From positions 57,429,301-57,493,300 of the forward strand of contig CP136061.1 of assembly GCA_032622095.1 (NCBI GenBank): DNA of 64,000 nucleotides, written 5' to 3'. The stretch's first letter is position 1, and each line of letters opens with the position of its first letter. Below the pieces are notes generated by a model. It was not told the origin of the DNA. It saw nothing but the letters and a program-made list of their open reading frames with translations, and did not search any database. This document shows positions 48,000 through 59,330 of the stretch, in pieces. The stretch is from Siphonodentalium dalli (Eukaryota; Mollusca; Scaphopoda; Gadilida; Siphonodentaliidae). The position numbers were made by a program, and so were the translations under genes.

Positions 48000-48652
48000 G
48001 AAAAGTAATTAAATAACTGTGTATACGTCAGTATTAGTAATCGTATATGGTCACATATACAATTTCGGAGTAAGTACATTGTGCTGTTCTGCTGCGTCAA
48101 TACTCGAACACATGTTCAGACTGATGCTCGTTCCAACTCTTAGTGAAAGGGCTTCCTGTTAAGTGTGTCCCCGTAGCCGATGTTGTGATGTCGTGGATAC
48201 GATAATCGCAGTCTGGCCTAGATGAGGTTGACACTGGTTGAAACCCCGACATGGGAGAAAATCGGGACATACTTTCAAGCTTGATCTGAGTTGAGGGACA
48301 TCTCAATGTGGAGTTCCGATCGATACATGGCCATTTCGGTAAGAAATGAGAATTTGTTCACGCACAAGTTAAAAATGAAATAAAAATAAGTTATATATAC
48401 TTTTCGATAGGATTAAGTATTATTGGGTTGGGATCAATTTCTGTTCGGCATGGGACCTGTGAACCGAATTGAGGTTGTTGATCAAGAATAAACTGTTATG
48501 AACACCAATTTCAACGGACTTTTTGTATAGTAAAAGATTTTGGTAAACATGAAGTTCCAAGCTTTTTGTGAATTGTGTGTGTCGAGATGGCAATACAAAA
48601 CAAAACTGGTTGATTATCTGAGAGAAATTCCATGATTGTAAGCGACGCAAAG
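48000..48652. other. No recognisable feature
   Basis: A 69-residue minus-strand open frame at 48097-48306 has ordinary composition but no motif I recognise. I cannot call it an exon. Confidence 0.4.
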
Positions 48653-51600
48653 CATACTCGCTCACCAGGGTTGCTTATATCATACTCGCTCACCAGGGTT
48701 ACTTAAATCATACTCGCTGACCAGGGTTACTTAAATCATACTCGCTGACCAGGGTTACTTAAATCATACTCGCTGACCAGGGTTACTTAAATCATACTCG
48801 CTCACCAGGGTTACTTAAATCATACTCGCTGACCAGGGTTACTTAAATCATACTCGCTCATCAGGGTTACTTATATCATACTCGCTCATCAGGGTTACTT
48901 AAATCATACTCGCTCATCGGGGTTACTTAAATCATACTCGCTCATCAGGGTTACTTAAATCATACTCGCTCATCAGGGTTACTTAAACCATACTCGCTCA
49001 TCAGGGTTACTTAAATCATACTCGCTCACCAGGGTTACTTAAATCATACTCGCTCATCAGGGTTACTTAAATCATACTCGCTCACCGGGGTTACTTAAAT
49101 CATACTCGCTCATCAGGGTTACTTAAATCATACTCGCTCATCAGGGTTACTTAAATCATACTCGCTCATCAGGGTTACTTAAATCATACTCGCTCATCAG
49201 TGTTACTTAAATCATACTCGCTCACCAGGGTAACTTAAATCATATTCGCTCACCAGGGTTACTTAAATCATACTCGCTCATCAGGGTTACTTAAATCATA
49301 CTCGCTCATCAGGGTTACTTAAATCATACTCGCTCATCAGGGTTACTTAAATCATACTCGTTCATCGGTGTAACTTAAATCATACTCGCTCATCAGGGTT
49401 ACTTAAATCATACTCGCTCATCAGGGTTACTTAAATCATACTCGCTCATCAGGGTAACTTAAATCATACTAGCTCATCAGGGTTACTTAAATCATACTCG
49501 CTCATCAGGGTTACTTAAATCATACTCGCTCATCAGGGTTACTTAAATCATACTCGCTCATCGGGGTTACTTAAATCATACTCGCTCATCAGGGTTACTT
49601 AAATCATACTCGCTCATCAGGGTAACTTAAATCATACTCGCTCATCAGGGTTACTTAAATCATACTCGCTCATCAGGGTTACTTAAATCATACTCGCTCA
49701 TCAGGGTTACTTAAATCATACTCGCTCATCAGGGTTACTTAAATCATACTAGCTCATCAGGGTTACTTAAATCATACTCGCTCATCAGGGTTACTTAAAT
49801 CATACTCGCTCATCGGGGTTACTTAAATCATACTCGCTCATCAGGGTTACTTAAATCATACTCGCTCATCAGGGTTACTTAAACCATACTCGCTCATCAG
49901 GGTTACTTAAATAATACTCGCTCATCAGGGTTACTTAAATCATACTCGCTCATCAGGGTTACTTAAATCATACTCGCTCATCAGGGTTACTTAAATCATA
50001 CTCGCTCATCAGTGTTACTTAAATCATACTCGCTCACCAGGGTAACTTAAATCATACTCGCTCATCAGGGTTACTTATATCATACTCGCTCATCAGGGTT
50101 ACTTAAATCATACTCGCTCACCAGGGTTACTTAAATCATACTCGCTCATCAGGGTTACTTATATCATACTCGCTCATCAGGGTTACTTAAATCATACTCG
50201 CTCACCAGGGTAACTTAAATCATACTCGCTCACCAGGGTTACTTAAATCATACTCGCTCATCAGGGTTACTTATATCATACTTGCTCATCAGGGTTACTT
50301 AAATCATACTCGCTCATCAGGGTTACTTAAATCATACTCGCTCACCAGGGTTACTTAAATCATACTCGCTCATCAGGGTTACTTATATCATACTTGCTCA
50401 TCAGGGTTACTTAAATCATACTCGCTCATCAGGGTTACTTATATCATACTTGCTCATCAGGGTTACTTAAATCATACTCGCTCATCAGGGTTACTTATAT
50501 CATACTTGCTCATCAGGGTTACTTAAATCATACTCGCTCATCAGGGTTACTTATATCATACTTGCTCATCAGGGTTACTTAAATCATACTCGCTCATCAG
50601 GGTTACTTAAATCATACTTGCTCATCAGGGTTACTTAAATCATACTCGCTCATCAGGGTTACTTAAATCATACTCGCTCACCAGGGTTACTTAAATCATA
50701 CTCGCTCATCAGGGTTACTTATATCATACTTGCTCATCAGGGTTACTTAAATCATACTCGCTCACCAGGGTTACTTAAATCATACTCGCTCATCAGGGTT
50801 ACTTATATCATACTCGCTCATCAGGGTAACTTAAATCATACTCACTCATCAGGGTTACTTAAATCATACTCGCTCATCGGGGTTACTTAAATCATACTCG
50901 CTCATCAGGGTTACTTAAATCATACTCGCTCATCAGGGTTACTTAAATCATACTCGCTCATCAGGGTTACTTAAATCATACTCGCTCATCAGGGTTACTT
51001 AAATCATACTCGTTCATCGGTGTAACTTAAATCATACTCGCTCATCAGGGTTACTTAAATCATACTCGCTCATCAGGGTTACTTATATCATACTCGCTCA
51101 CCAGGGTAACTTAAATCATACTCGCTCATCAGGGTTACTTAAATCATACTCGCTCATCAGGGTTACTTAAATCATACTCGCTCACCAGGGTAACTTAAAT
51201 CATACTCGCTCATCAGGGTTACTTAAATCATACTAGCTCATCAGGGTTACTTAAATCATACTCGCTCACCAGGGTAACTTAAATCATACTCGCTCATCAG
51301 GGTTACTTAAATCATACTCGCTCATCAGGGTAACTTAAATCATACTCGCTCATCAGGGTTACTTAAATCATACTCGCTCATCAGGGTAACTTAAATCCTA
51401 CTCGCTCATCGGGGTAACTTAAATCCTACTCACTCATCAGGGTTACTTAAATCATACTAGCTCATCAGGGTTACTTAAATCATACTCGCTCACCAGGGTA
51501 ACTTAAATCATACTCGCTCATCAGGGTTACTTAAATCATACTCGCTCATCAGTGTTACTTAAATCATACTCGCTCATCAGGGTTACTTAAATCATACTCG

Positions 51601-53217
51601 CTCATCAGGGTTACTTATATCATACTTGCTCATCAGGGTTACTTAAATCATACTCGCTCATCAGGGTTACTTATATCATACTTGCTCATCAGGGTTACTT
51701 AAATCATACTCGCTCACCAGGGTTACTTATATCATACTCGCTCATCAGGGTTACTTAAATCATACTCGCTCATCAGGGTTACTTATATCATACTTGCTCA
51801 TCAGGGTTACTTAAATCATACTCGCTCATCAGGGTTACTTATATCATACTTGCTCATCAGGGTTACTTAAATCATACTCGCTCACCAGGGTAACTTATAT
51901 CATACTCACTCATCAGGGTTAATTAAATCATACTCGCTCATCAGGGTAACTTAAATCATACTCACTCATCAGGGTTACTTAAATCATACTCGCTCATCAG
52001 GGTAACTTAAATCATACTCGCTCATCAGGGTTACTTAAATCATACTCGCTCATCAGGGTAACTTAAATCATACTCACTCATCAGGGTTACTTAAATCATA
52101 CTCGCTCATCAGGGTTACTTAAATCATACTCGCTCATCAGGGTTACTTAAATCATACTCGCTCATCAGGGTTACTTAAATCATACTCGCTCATCAGGGTT
52201 ACTTAAATCATACTCGCTCATCAGGGTTACTTATATCATACTCGCTCATCAGGGTTACTTAAATCATACTCGCTCATCAGGGTAACTTAAATCATACTCG
52301 CTCATCAGGGTTACTTAAATCATTCTCGCTCATCAGGGTAACTTAAATCATACTCGCTCATCAGGGTTACTTAAATCATACTCGCTCATCAGGGTTACTT
52401 AAATCATACTCGCTCATCAGGGTTACTTAAATCATACTCGCTCATCAGGGTTACTTAAATCATACTCGCTCATCAGGGTTACTTATATCATACTTGCTCA
52501 TCAGGGTTACTTAAATCATACTCGCTCATCAGGGTTACTTAAATCATACTCGCTCATCAGGGTAACTTAAATCATACTCGCTCATCAGGGTTACTTAAAT
52601 CATTCTCGCTCATCAGGGTAACTTAAATCATACTCGCTCATCAGGGTTACTTAAATCATACTCGCTCATCAGGGTTACTTAAATCATACTCGCTCATCAT
52701 GGTAACTTAAATCATACTCACTCATCAGGGTTACTTAAATCATACTCGCTCATCAGGGTAACTTATATCATACTCGCTCACCAGGGTAACTTAAATCATA
52801 CTCGTTCATCGGTGTAACTTAAATCATACTCGCTCATCAGGGTTACTTAAATCATACTCGCTCATCAGGGTTACTTATATCATACTCGCTCACCAGGGTA
52901 ACTTAAATCATACTCGCTCATCAGGGTTACTTAAATCATACTCGCTCATCAGGGTTACTTAAATCATACTCGCTCACCAGGGTAACTTAAATCATACTCG
53001 CTCATCAGGGTTACTTCTATCATACTAGCTCATCAGGGTTACTTAAATCATACTCGCTCACCAGGGTAACTTAATAATCATACTCGCTCATCAGGGTTAC
53101 TTAAATCATACTAGCTCATCATGGTTACTTAAATCATACTAGCTCATCAGGGTTACTTAAATCATACTCGCTCATCAGGGTTACTTAAATCATACTAGCT
53201 GACCAGGGTTACATAAA
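48653..53217. repeat. 28-bp satellite, about 163 copies, with higher-order structure
   Basis: The unit consists of CATACTCGCTCATCA followed by GGGTTACTTAAAT. Copies run head to tail for 4.56 kb with almost no indels; one 2-base gain is visible near 53074. Variants are distributed non-randomly. CTGACC in place of CTCATC occurs only in the first few units and the last unit. TTATATC and CTTGC variants alternate with the standard unit in 56-bp dimers around 50.2-50.7 and 51.6-51.9 kb. A rare CGTTCATCGGTG unit recurs at 49359, 51011 and 52803. Stops occur in every frame, so it is non-coding. It sits in the intron between the two ZP-N exons. Confidence 0.97.
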
Positions 53218-53447
53218 TTATGCAATCTCGAGACCTTCAGCTATTATGGAACAAATATTAACTTATATTTAATATTACATGCACTGTTGATTTCAATGCT
53301 ATAAAATTACCTATCACAACATCAACATGTTTTACTTGGTGGAGCATGATCTCTGTATACGGGCAAACCCGGAGTAGATATTCATGACATTATCCAATTC
53401 TCTTGCATAGAACATAAATCAATCTAGTTAATATTTAACAAACTTAC

Positions 53448-53641
53448 CCCTGTTGTCACTACGACGACGCCACACGTTTCAGCTGGAGTTGCATGTGTAT
53501 ATGTAATTTCATACACACCAGCATTCAGATTGATACAAGTTGCTCCGGTTGCTGTAGGTGTATAAGGAAAAGCGGCCCCTGGATATGTAGCAGTTGGAAC
53601 CCACGTAAGATAGAACTTTGTACCATCGCAGGTAAGAGAAC
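53448..53641 (-). CDS. ZP-N subdomain exon, first half
   Basis: This 194-bp exon encodes residues 40-104 of the visible protein. It opens SSLTCDGTKFYLTW, typical of the first beta strand of a ZP-N domain, where the first conserved cysteine (C44) precedes an aromatic-rich strand. C75 (GATCINL) and C96 (AETCGV) are the second and third ZP-N cysteines. The stretch NAGVYEITYTH just before C96 fits the strand that pairs with the first in the ZP-N fold. The acceptor is TTTGTCTCAG and the donor is GTAAGT after GGG (phase 0). The 28-bp satellite lies in the intron immediately 3' of this exon in transcript order. A 1.16-kb inverted-repeat element begins only about 160 bp 5' of it. Confidence 0.93.
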
Positions 53642-53800
53642 CTGAGACAAATTAGAAGTTAATCATCAGCATCATCATCGTTACCCATGAGTATTATAGC
53701 ACCAAATACAAATCTAAAGCAAAAACCAAAACCAACGTTAAATAATAGAGCGGTTTCCCTTGTATAGTGCGCTTGACGCATTTTCGGAAGATGACCACTC

Positions 53801-54964
53801 GTTATGATTATTAATTGTAATTAGTAAACATGCCATTAACGGTCCGTTTAAAACGATATATCACATACATGGTCCGTGCTGCTTAGGGGGATAGATCGGC
53901 GTTAGGAAGATGTAATATGCGCCAGGAACGGCAACCGATTTGCTAATTGTAATTAGTTCCACCTATAAGGGCGTTCTCTAGAATATTAATGACGTTTTAT
54001 CCTGCGATAAAATCCCAAAACACTAACTAAATTACGTGAATATGTAAGTTCATTATGGCCCAAGGGCGCTAATATGCTTGTCGTTAGCACGAGATGGCCC
54101 GACACGTCACGTGACCAAACTGCCGATGAATTTTTCGGAATTTCTTTATTCTAATCAAGCTTTTTAACGAAGAAATACCCGATTGCCATGTGTTACATAT
54201 AGAACACATACCTTACTAAATGTTATCCTGAGGTAAACACAGGTATATATTATTTCAATTTAAGCATTATTACCGAGTTATTGGTCTCAGATGCCGGTGA
54301 TATTTTGCCTAATTTCGATGTATCTTGGTCACGTGATTTTTGTTTTGATCACGTGATAATTGTTTGCACACAAACCAGACGATCCATGCGTATTTGTGTA
54401 AATTAAAAAAATGTCTCAATCCAGTGAATTAGACGCTTGAAAAAAGAAGCAAAAGTTGTGATTTCTCGTCGATCAACAGATAGTCTAAATGACCTGTTGA
54501 GAAAATAACAATTATGGAGTAGAGAAGTGAATTGACTGCAACTCCATAGAACAATTAAAGTATTGTGATCAAATGTTGATGATATTGAATACTATTCTAG
54601 ATTTTGATTAAATTGTGTTAATTCAGAGATGTTGTGAAATATTTGAACTTGCCGGGGTACGACACTTACATAATGATAGTGTGTGGAAATAATAGTAATA
54701 ACATGATATTTTTCGGGCATTATGGTTTTCTTAACGGCCCTCTCGGAATGATTAACAACACTCGTGCCTATTAGCGGCCCTCGACTTCGTCTCGGGCCGC
54801 TTATATGCCCTCTGGCTGTTAATCATTCCTATCGGGCCGTTAAGAAACCATAATGCCCTCAAAAATCATGTTATTGTTATATTAGGTGGAAATCGGAAAC
54901 CGTGATATATCGTTTTAAACGGACCGTTAATGGCATGTTTACTAATTACAATTAATAATCATAA
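53801..54964. mobile_element. 1.16-kb element with 64-bp terminal inverted repeats
   Basis: The left terminus (53801-53864) and right terminus (54902-54964) are almost exact inverted copies. Both contain TTAATTGTAATTAGTAAACA, TGCCATTAACGGTCCG and TTTAAAACGATATATCAC. The interior carries a second, separate 170-bp hairpin. There is no coding capacity and no convincing target duplication (the termini may begin at TTATGATTAT). The element begins about 160 bp 5' of the first ZP-N exon. Confidence 0.8.
54702..54870. repeat. Internal hairpin, arms about 80 bp
   Basis: GGGCATTATGGTTTTCTTAA, CGGCCCTCTCGGAATGATTA and TTAGCGGCCCTCGA recur inverted across a very short loop at about 54786-54790. Repeated GGCCC words give the stem high GC in an AT-rich region. 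Confidence 0.85.
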
Positions 54965-55294
54965 TGAATGGACATTGTTTTTATATATATAGCGTTTAGC
55001 GACAACACATAATGTTCAGAATGAATGTTGAGAATCCTTTCTGTCAAATGAGGACTTTCATCTTATAACGTCATGACGTCATAAAGCGTTTCATGTTGTA
55101 TTTTGTGTATATGGCTCATAGGAGTGGTTCATTTATGTGTATAACCTGATACACATTTCTGGTTTTACCTATCAAATGGAAAACAAGTTATTTTTGTAGA
55201 AAACGTCAAAATATAGCAATTGTCCCAGATAATGTTTGTGTATTCTATGATTGGTCTTACAAGAGTGAAATAACATTTTACGAGGGTTTCTCTA

Positions 55295-56290
55295 TTAAGG
55301 GCGTATTTTTGTTTTGTAACATAGAGATTCGATACCATGCAAGTTTTGATACAGTCTTAGTAAACTTAGCGTACATTTGCCCCCAGACTCGCGCACGATA
55401 CGATTAGCAATTGTACTTCGAAATTTATTTACGACTGGTTTGGATACAGACGCAATATGGGCCTTCCATGAGCAATTGTTTTCAAAAACGACAAGATGTT
55501 TGTTGCTTGATATTGTGTATAATGGGACAGTGCTCGTGCATAAGTCTGGGTGATTCAAAGGGTTTTGTTTACGTGATATATGCACATAGCTACTGATTTA
55601 CTGGCATTGAATTTTATTTCCCATCTCTTCGATCATACTTCCCGTGTGTTTCTATCGTTTTGCATTATTTTATCACTTTGTATCGGGTCTTTAATAAGCT
55701 GAAATATGGACGTATCGTCAGCAAATAGTCTAACATCACATATTGTGTAATACCCAATCTTTTTCATTTATAAACTAAACCACGGTGCCAAACTTTGTCG
55801 AATACTTTGCTTATATCGACGAATAAAAGGATATATGACATCCGGGCCTTCGTCCAAACTTTTACTAATTTCGCATAATTGGTGTGATGTTGACTGCCCG
55901 GGGAGCAATCCAGCTTGGTGTTTGCGCGGTAAATTATTTTTGGTGAGAAATGTGAGTAGATGTTTGGCTGTGCATTTCTCGTGTACTTTACCAATACAAC
56001 TTAGTACCGATATGGGGCTGTAGTTTCCATGGTCTGTTGGGTCTCTTTTAAAAAATATGGGAATAACGTTTCCATTCATCGGTAAAGAAGGAGATTTCCA
56101 AGAATGTTTTAAACATGATTTTCAATGGATGATGGAAGTTGGGACATTTTTTAGTGTGCGCGGACTTCTATCGTCGTAACCGGAAGACTTATCAGTAACA
56201 GGATTTTTTAAGGTTTCTATTATGTCGGATTCAGTTATTTGTATTTCGTCTAGTTCTGGGATACATTGCAATGAATGTATTCTAGTATAG
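55295..56290 (-). mobile_element. LINE reverse transcriptase, long decayed fragment
   Basis: Reading down the minus strand from 56290: ELDEIQITESDIIETLKNPV, NGNVIPIFFKRDPTDHGNYS, ISVLSCIGKVHEKCTAKHLL (fingers) and FVDISKVFDKVWHRGL (motif A). Around 55740 comes LFADDTSIFQL (motif C), then WEIKFNASKS, and the thumb follows with KHLVVFENNCSWKAHIASVS and NKFRSTIANRIVRES. Motif B is lost: the sequence between motif A and motif C is only about 30 bp, so an internal deletion of the palm has occurred. Two frameshifts and a stop are also visible. It belongs to a different LINE family from the fragment at 12.5-13.6 kb. Confidence 0.85.
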
Positions 56291-56298
56291 TGGCATTT

Positions 56299-56318
56299 GT
56301 TTCATCTATAGATGAAAC
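56299..56318. repeat. Perfect 20-bp palindrome
   Basis: GTTTCATCTATAGATGAAAC, with a second TATAGATGAAAC 30 bp further on. Confidence 0.8.
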
Positions 56319-56439
56319 ATCCACAAATGTGGTCATATATAGATGAAACACTACATAAATAGTCATTAAAAGCCACCAATTTCAAACAACCGTGAATGTT
56401 TCAAGACACAAGTGTGAAAATTCATCATTTTTCCGAATT

Positions 56440-56620
56440 TCGGTCGCCATTTTAGCGGCCATCTTGGTTAATTGTGGTCATTTTTTTCCGTCAAAGTGAA
56501 GCATGTTGTAATAATATCACAACATATTATATTTCCTACCACAAATTCACTACTAGCTGTTAATCAAACTAACTCAGTGCCTACACTGAAATTTTGGATG
56601 GCGGCCATCTTGATGACGTC
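56440..56620. repeat. Two ATGGCGGCC-family copies in opposite orientation
   Basis: One inverted copy (GGTCGCCATTTTAGCGGCC then ATCTTGG, about 56447-56471) and one GGATGGCGGCCATCTTGATG (56597-56616) lie 150 bp apart. They belong to the same word family as the array at 40.8-41.9 kb. Confidence 0.65.
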
Positions 56621-58030
56621 ATAAATTCACCCAGTCGCGACCCCCATGTTTCTATCATTTGTTTTCTGGTGCCTGAGATATCAAGCAACATCATTATCAT
56701 AGTCGCTATATTTCTTCACAGAATGCACAAAAATGGACATAAGAGCCTCCGATATGATCGATATATTTGCAATCAACGTCGTTTAGATGCATCTGTCGGC
56801 GTCTAGAAGACTTAGTGTCTCATGTCGAATTTTACATACTACATTGTATATAATTTTGCTAACGGGGATATTTTCGAGTTTAAATTTTTTTTACACAAAT
56901 AAAAGTGATATATCACATGAAAGTAGATGATGTCGGCATCATGTTCCGCCTGCAGCAAAATTTGAAAGTGGAGCCGTTGTCATGGAAACCCTTCAGCAGA
57001 TGGTAAAACAAATTTAATCACATTCTTGGACAGGAACAGGCGTTGAAGATAATTTTCTTGATGGTATTTTTTCCACGATAACTATTTTCCAACTATTCTA
57101 GTAGTAACTAGGGTGCACATATAGGTTATGAGGGTTTTATTGCCATTTTGAGGTGAAAAAGCGGATATCTAATGGCTGATACATGACCTATACAATTTCA
57201 GCAGTTGTACGGTGAATCACCGTTGTTTGATGTGCCCTGAAAATGGTTATACCACTGTGAGTGGTTCCAAGTTCATGCCGTAAAAATTCAACAGTATATT
57301 TATCGGCGACCAAATTATATACGACAGTGACTCCATACAGTATGGCTGAATCTGACTTTGTTGATATTTAATTTCTATTATTAATTGTCTGTATTCAGTG
57401 CAATGATCCGATATGTTCATTATGTGCAACGCATTCCGATACCCGTCTGGTCTTGCGTCCGTAATTAAATTACGTTATTCTCAGCTACCGGTGATTTATC
57501 ACTCACGAATTTTTGTTTTGTCATTTTGTCGATCTGATCGTTGCCGCTGTAAAAACTTTGTGTGTGTGTGTGGAAAATGTGAGCTATATATGGACTAATG
57601 GTAATGCTGTCAACAGACCAGTTCTAAATCTTCGAAAACCGGCTTAATCATTGAAATGTCTCGCTAAATTGTGACGGCTGGGTTGTCTTCGAGTTCGACG
57701 TCGAGGAGACGGAGAAGTCGGCTGTGACTTGTCTTCGTTCGACTCATTGTTGATGTTGAAAAAGACAGTGCTATGACCATCAAAGTACCGATATATTTAC
57801 TGACATAAGAGGACACACACACTAGAATAATCGATGGAGTGACAATAATATCATTATCAACAACAAACTTAAGCTATTAGAATGTTGACAGTTTTATCAG
57901 TATTTGAACTTGATCTGTTCAATCCACCATCAGTTGACAGTGTTCTGATTGTTTAAAAGCCCGAAAATGCACATTTGATCAAGAGGATATACGCAAGCGC
58001 TTTGATGTCAACAACAACAACAACTGTAAA
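56620..58030. other. No gene recognised
   Basis: Intron sequence. A more GC-rich patch at about 57660-57745 contains a 27-codon minus-strand frame (MSRTKTSHSRLL...) without family resemblance. Confidence 0.4.
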
Positions 58031-58037
58031 CAATGAA

Positions 58038-58120
58038 CTGACGCCGCTCAGAGAGACAGACGGGTGATCACAAAGCTATATAGCTGACTCCGCTCAGAGA
58101 CGGATGATCACAAAGCTATA
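58038..58120 (+). repeat. Short tandem duplication, 43-46 bp unit, two copies
   Basis: CTGACGCCGCTCAGAGAGAC ... GATCACAAAGCTATA is followed directly by CTGACTCCGCTCAGAGACGG ... GATCACAAAGCTATA. Confidence 0.8.
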
Positions 58121-59139
58121 CAATTCCAAGTACAACTATTACAATTATACGGACCGGTTCATCCAATGTTCATCAATTTTCATTGAAACGTGTGGATATG
58201 AGATATTCGCCATGTTATCGCACAGTTATTACAACAATTAACGGACCGGCGGTCCACTATTGGTTAGAATGTTTTTTATAGAACAATCGTTGGCTGACTC
58301 ACGGATATGAATACTAAGTGCCGTGATACTAATTCACTATACACAGTTTGATGCATCATACTATCAAATTTCATCGAAAGATGTGCGACTATAGGAGAAC
58401 GTTGTCACCAAGCATAAGTATTACGGGATCTGCTTTTGTCGTGGAGGTTTCAATCCCAACTAGCTGTGAATGTTACTGATGTATCGTCGCGATGTACGCA
58501 TTCACCGGTTTAAACAAGAACTGTGTTTACAAGTGAGTGGACAATTTAACGGCTTACATGTTAACAAAAAGTACATGTATGCCATTAAGATATTTTACTT
58601 TTACATAAATTTACACGTAACTGAGGGGTCGGCTTTTCAGCTGCTATGTTGTCCTATTTACAGCCATTGAAAGTTGAACACATCACGCGCACCCAGCCTT
58701 TTTCCGCATTAAACTCCACGAGGTAGATACAAAATTTGGGTCTCTTCAATCTTTCATAAGTATTTTCTGTTACTTTATGCATTGAGGATTTAAGTTTCAT
58801 AAAAAAAACTATCCTCGTAATAGAAGAACTAAGATGTATTTTTCAGTTACGAATAATACTCATTTCGAACATTCTAAAACATATGAATCGTAATGCCTAC
58901 CGGGAAATCATATTGTTACCACGGGAACTTGGCCAATTCTACAGTACATTATCAAATTGAGAGCAAAATATTGGTGTTGACCCATTAAAATACCAGTGGT
59001 CTGACTGTTATTAGTTACTATTATGGTCTTTATATTAATTACGCGGATTGAACCGAACAAACAATACAACAGGTCTGACAGTTACTGGTTACAGTCTGCC
59101 AGTTACATTAACGGTTTTGTACCGTAGAACCAGCTACAG

Positions 59140-59330
59140 TCTGGGGTCAATACTATGAAACTTTATCTTTGTAAGAATCTACAATTGTTTGTAAGAAATA
59201 ACAATTTATCATTCCGCCAATACTATGAACCTACGATTACAAACATAAATCACAAATAGTACGTGTTCTTTGTATTTACAAATATCTCCAATCACAACGA
59301 ATGTTCGAGTACTATGAAACATAATTTTTC
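59140..59330. repeat. Repeat end with TACTATGAA words, left member of an inverted pair
   Basis: TGGGGTCAATACTATGAA here has an inverted partner near 62113-62130 (TTCATAGTATTGACCCC). TACTATGAA recurs at about 59150, 59223 and 59311. Internal sequence is rich in TACAATTTGTAA-like words at both ends. The 3-kb interval may be one element with degenerate inverted ends, now interrupted by the SINE and the TTAGTCA array. Confidence 0.4.

Noticed and set aside
48097-48306. Possible extra exon on the minus strand (FSPMSGFQPVSTSSRPDC...)
   Set aside because: The flanking exons 53448-53641 and 45362-45513 already join in phase 0 within the ZP-N fold, and no domain segment is missing between them.
48653-53217. 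CRISPR-like array of short repeats
   Set aside because: The 28-bp units abut each other with no unique spacers, the DNA is clearly animal, and there are no associated proteins. It is a satellite.
57640-57745. GC-richer patch with a 27-codon minus-strand frame, considered as an exon between the EGF and ZP-N exons
   Set aside because: The EGF exon joins the ZP-N exon perfectly in phase 1, and no splice sites with matching phase were seen.
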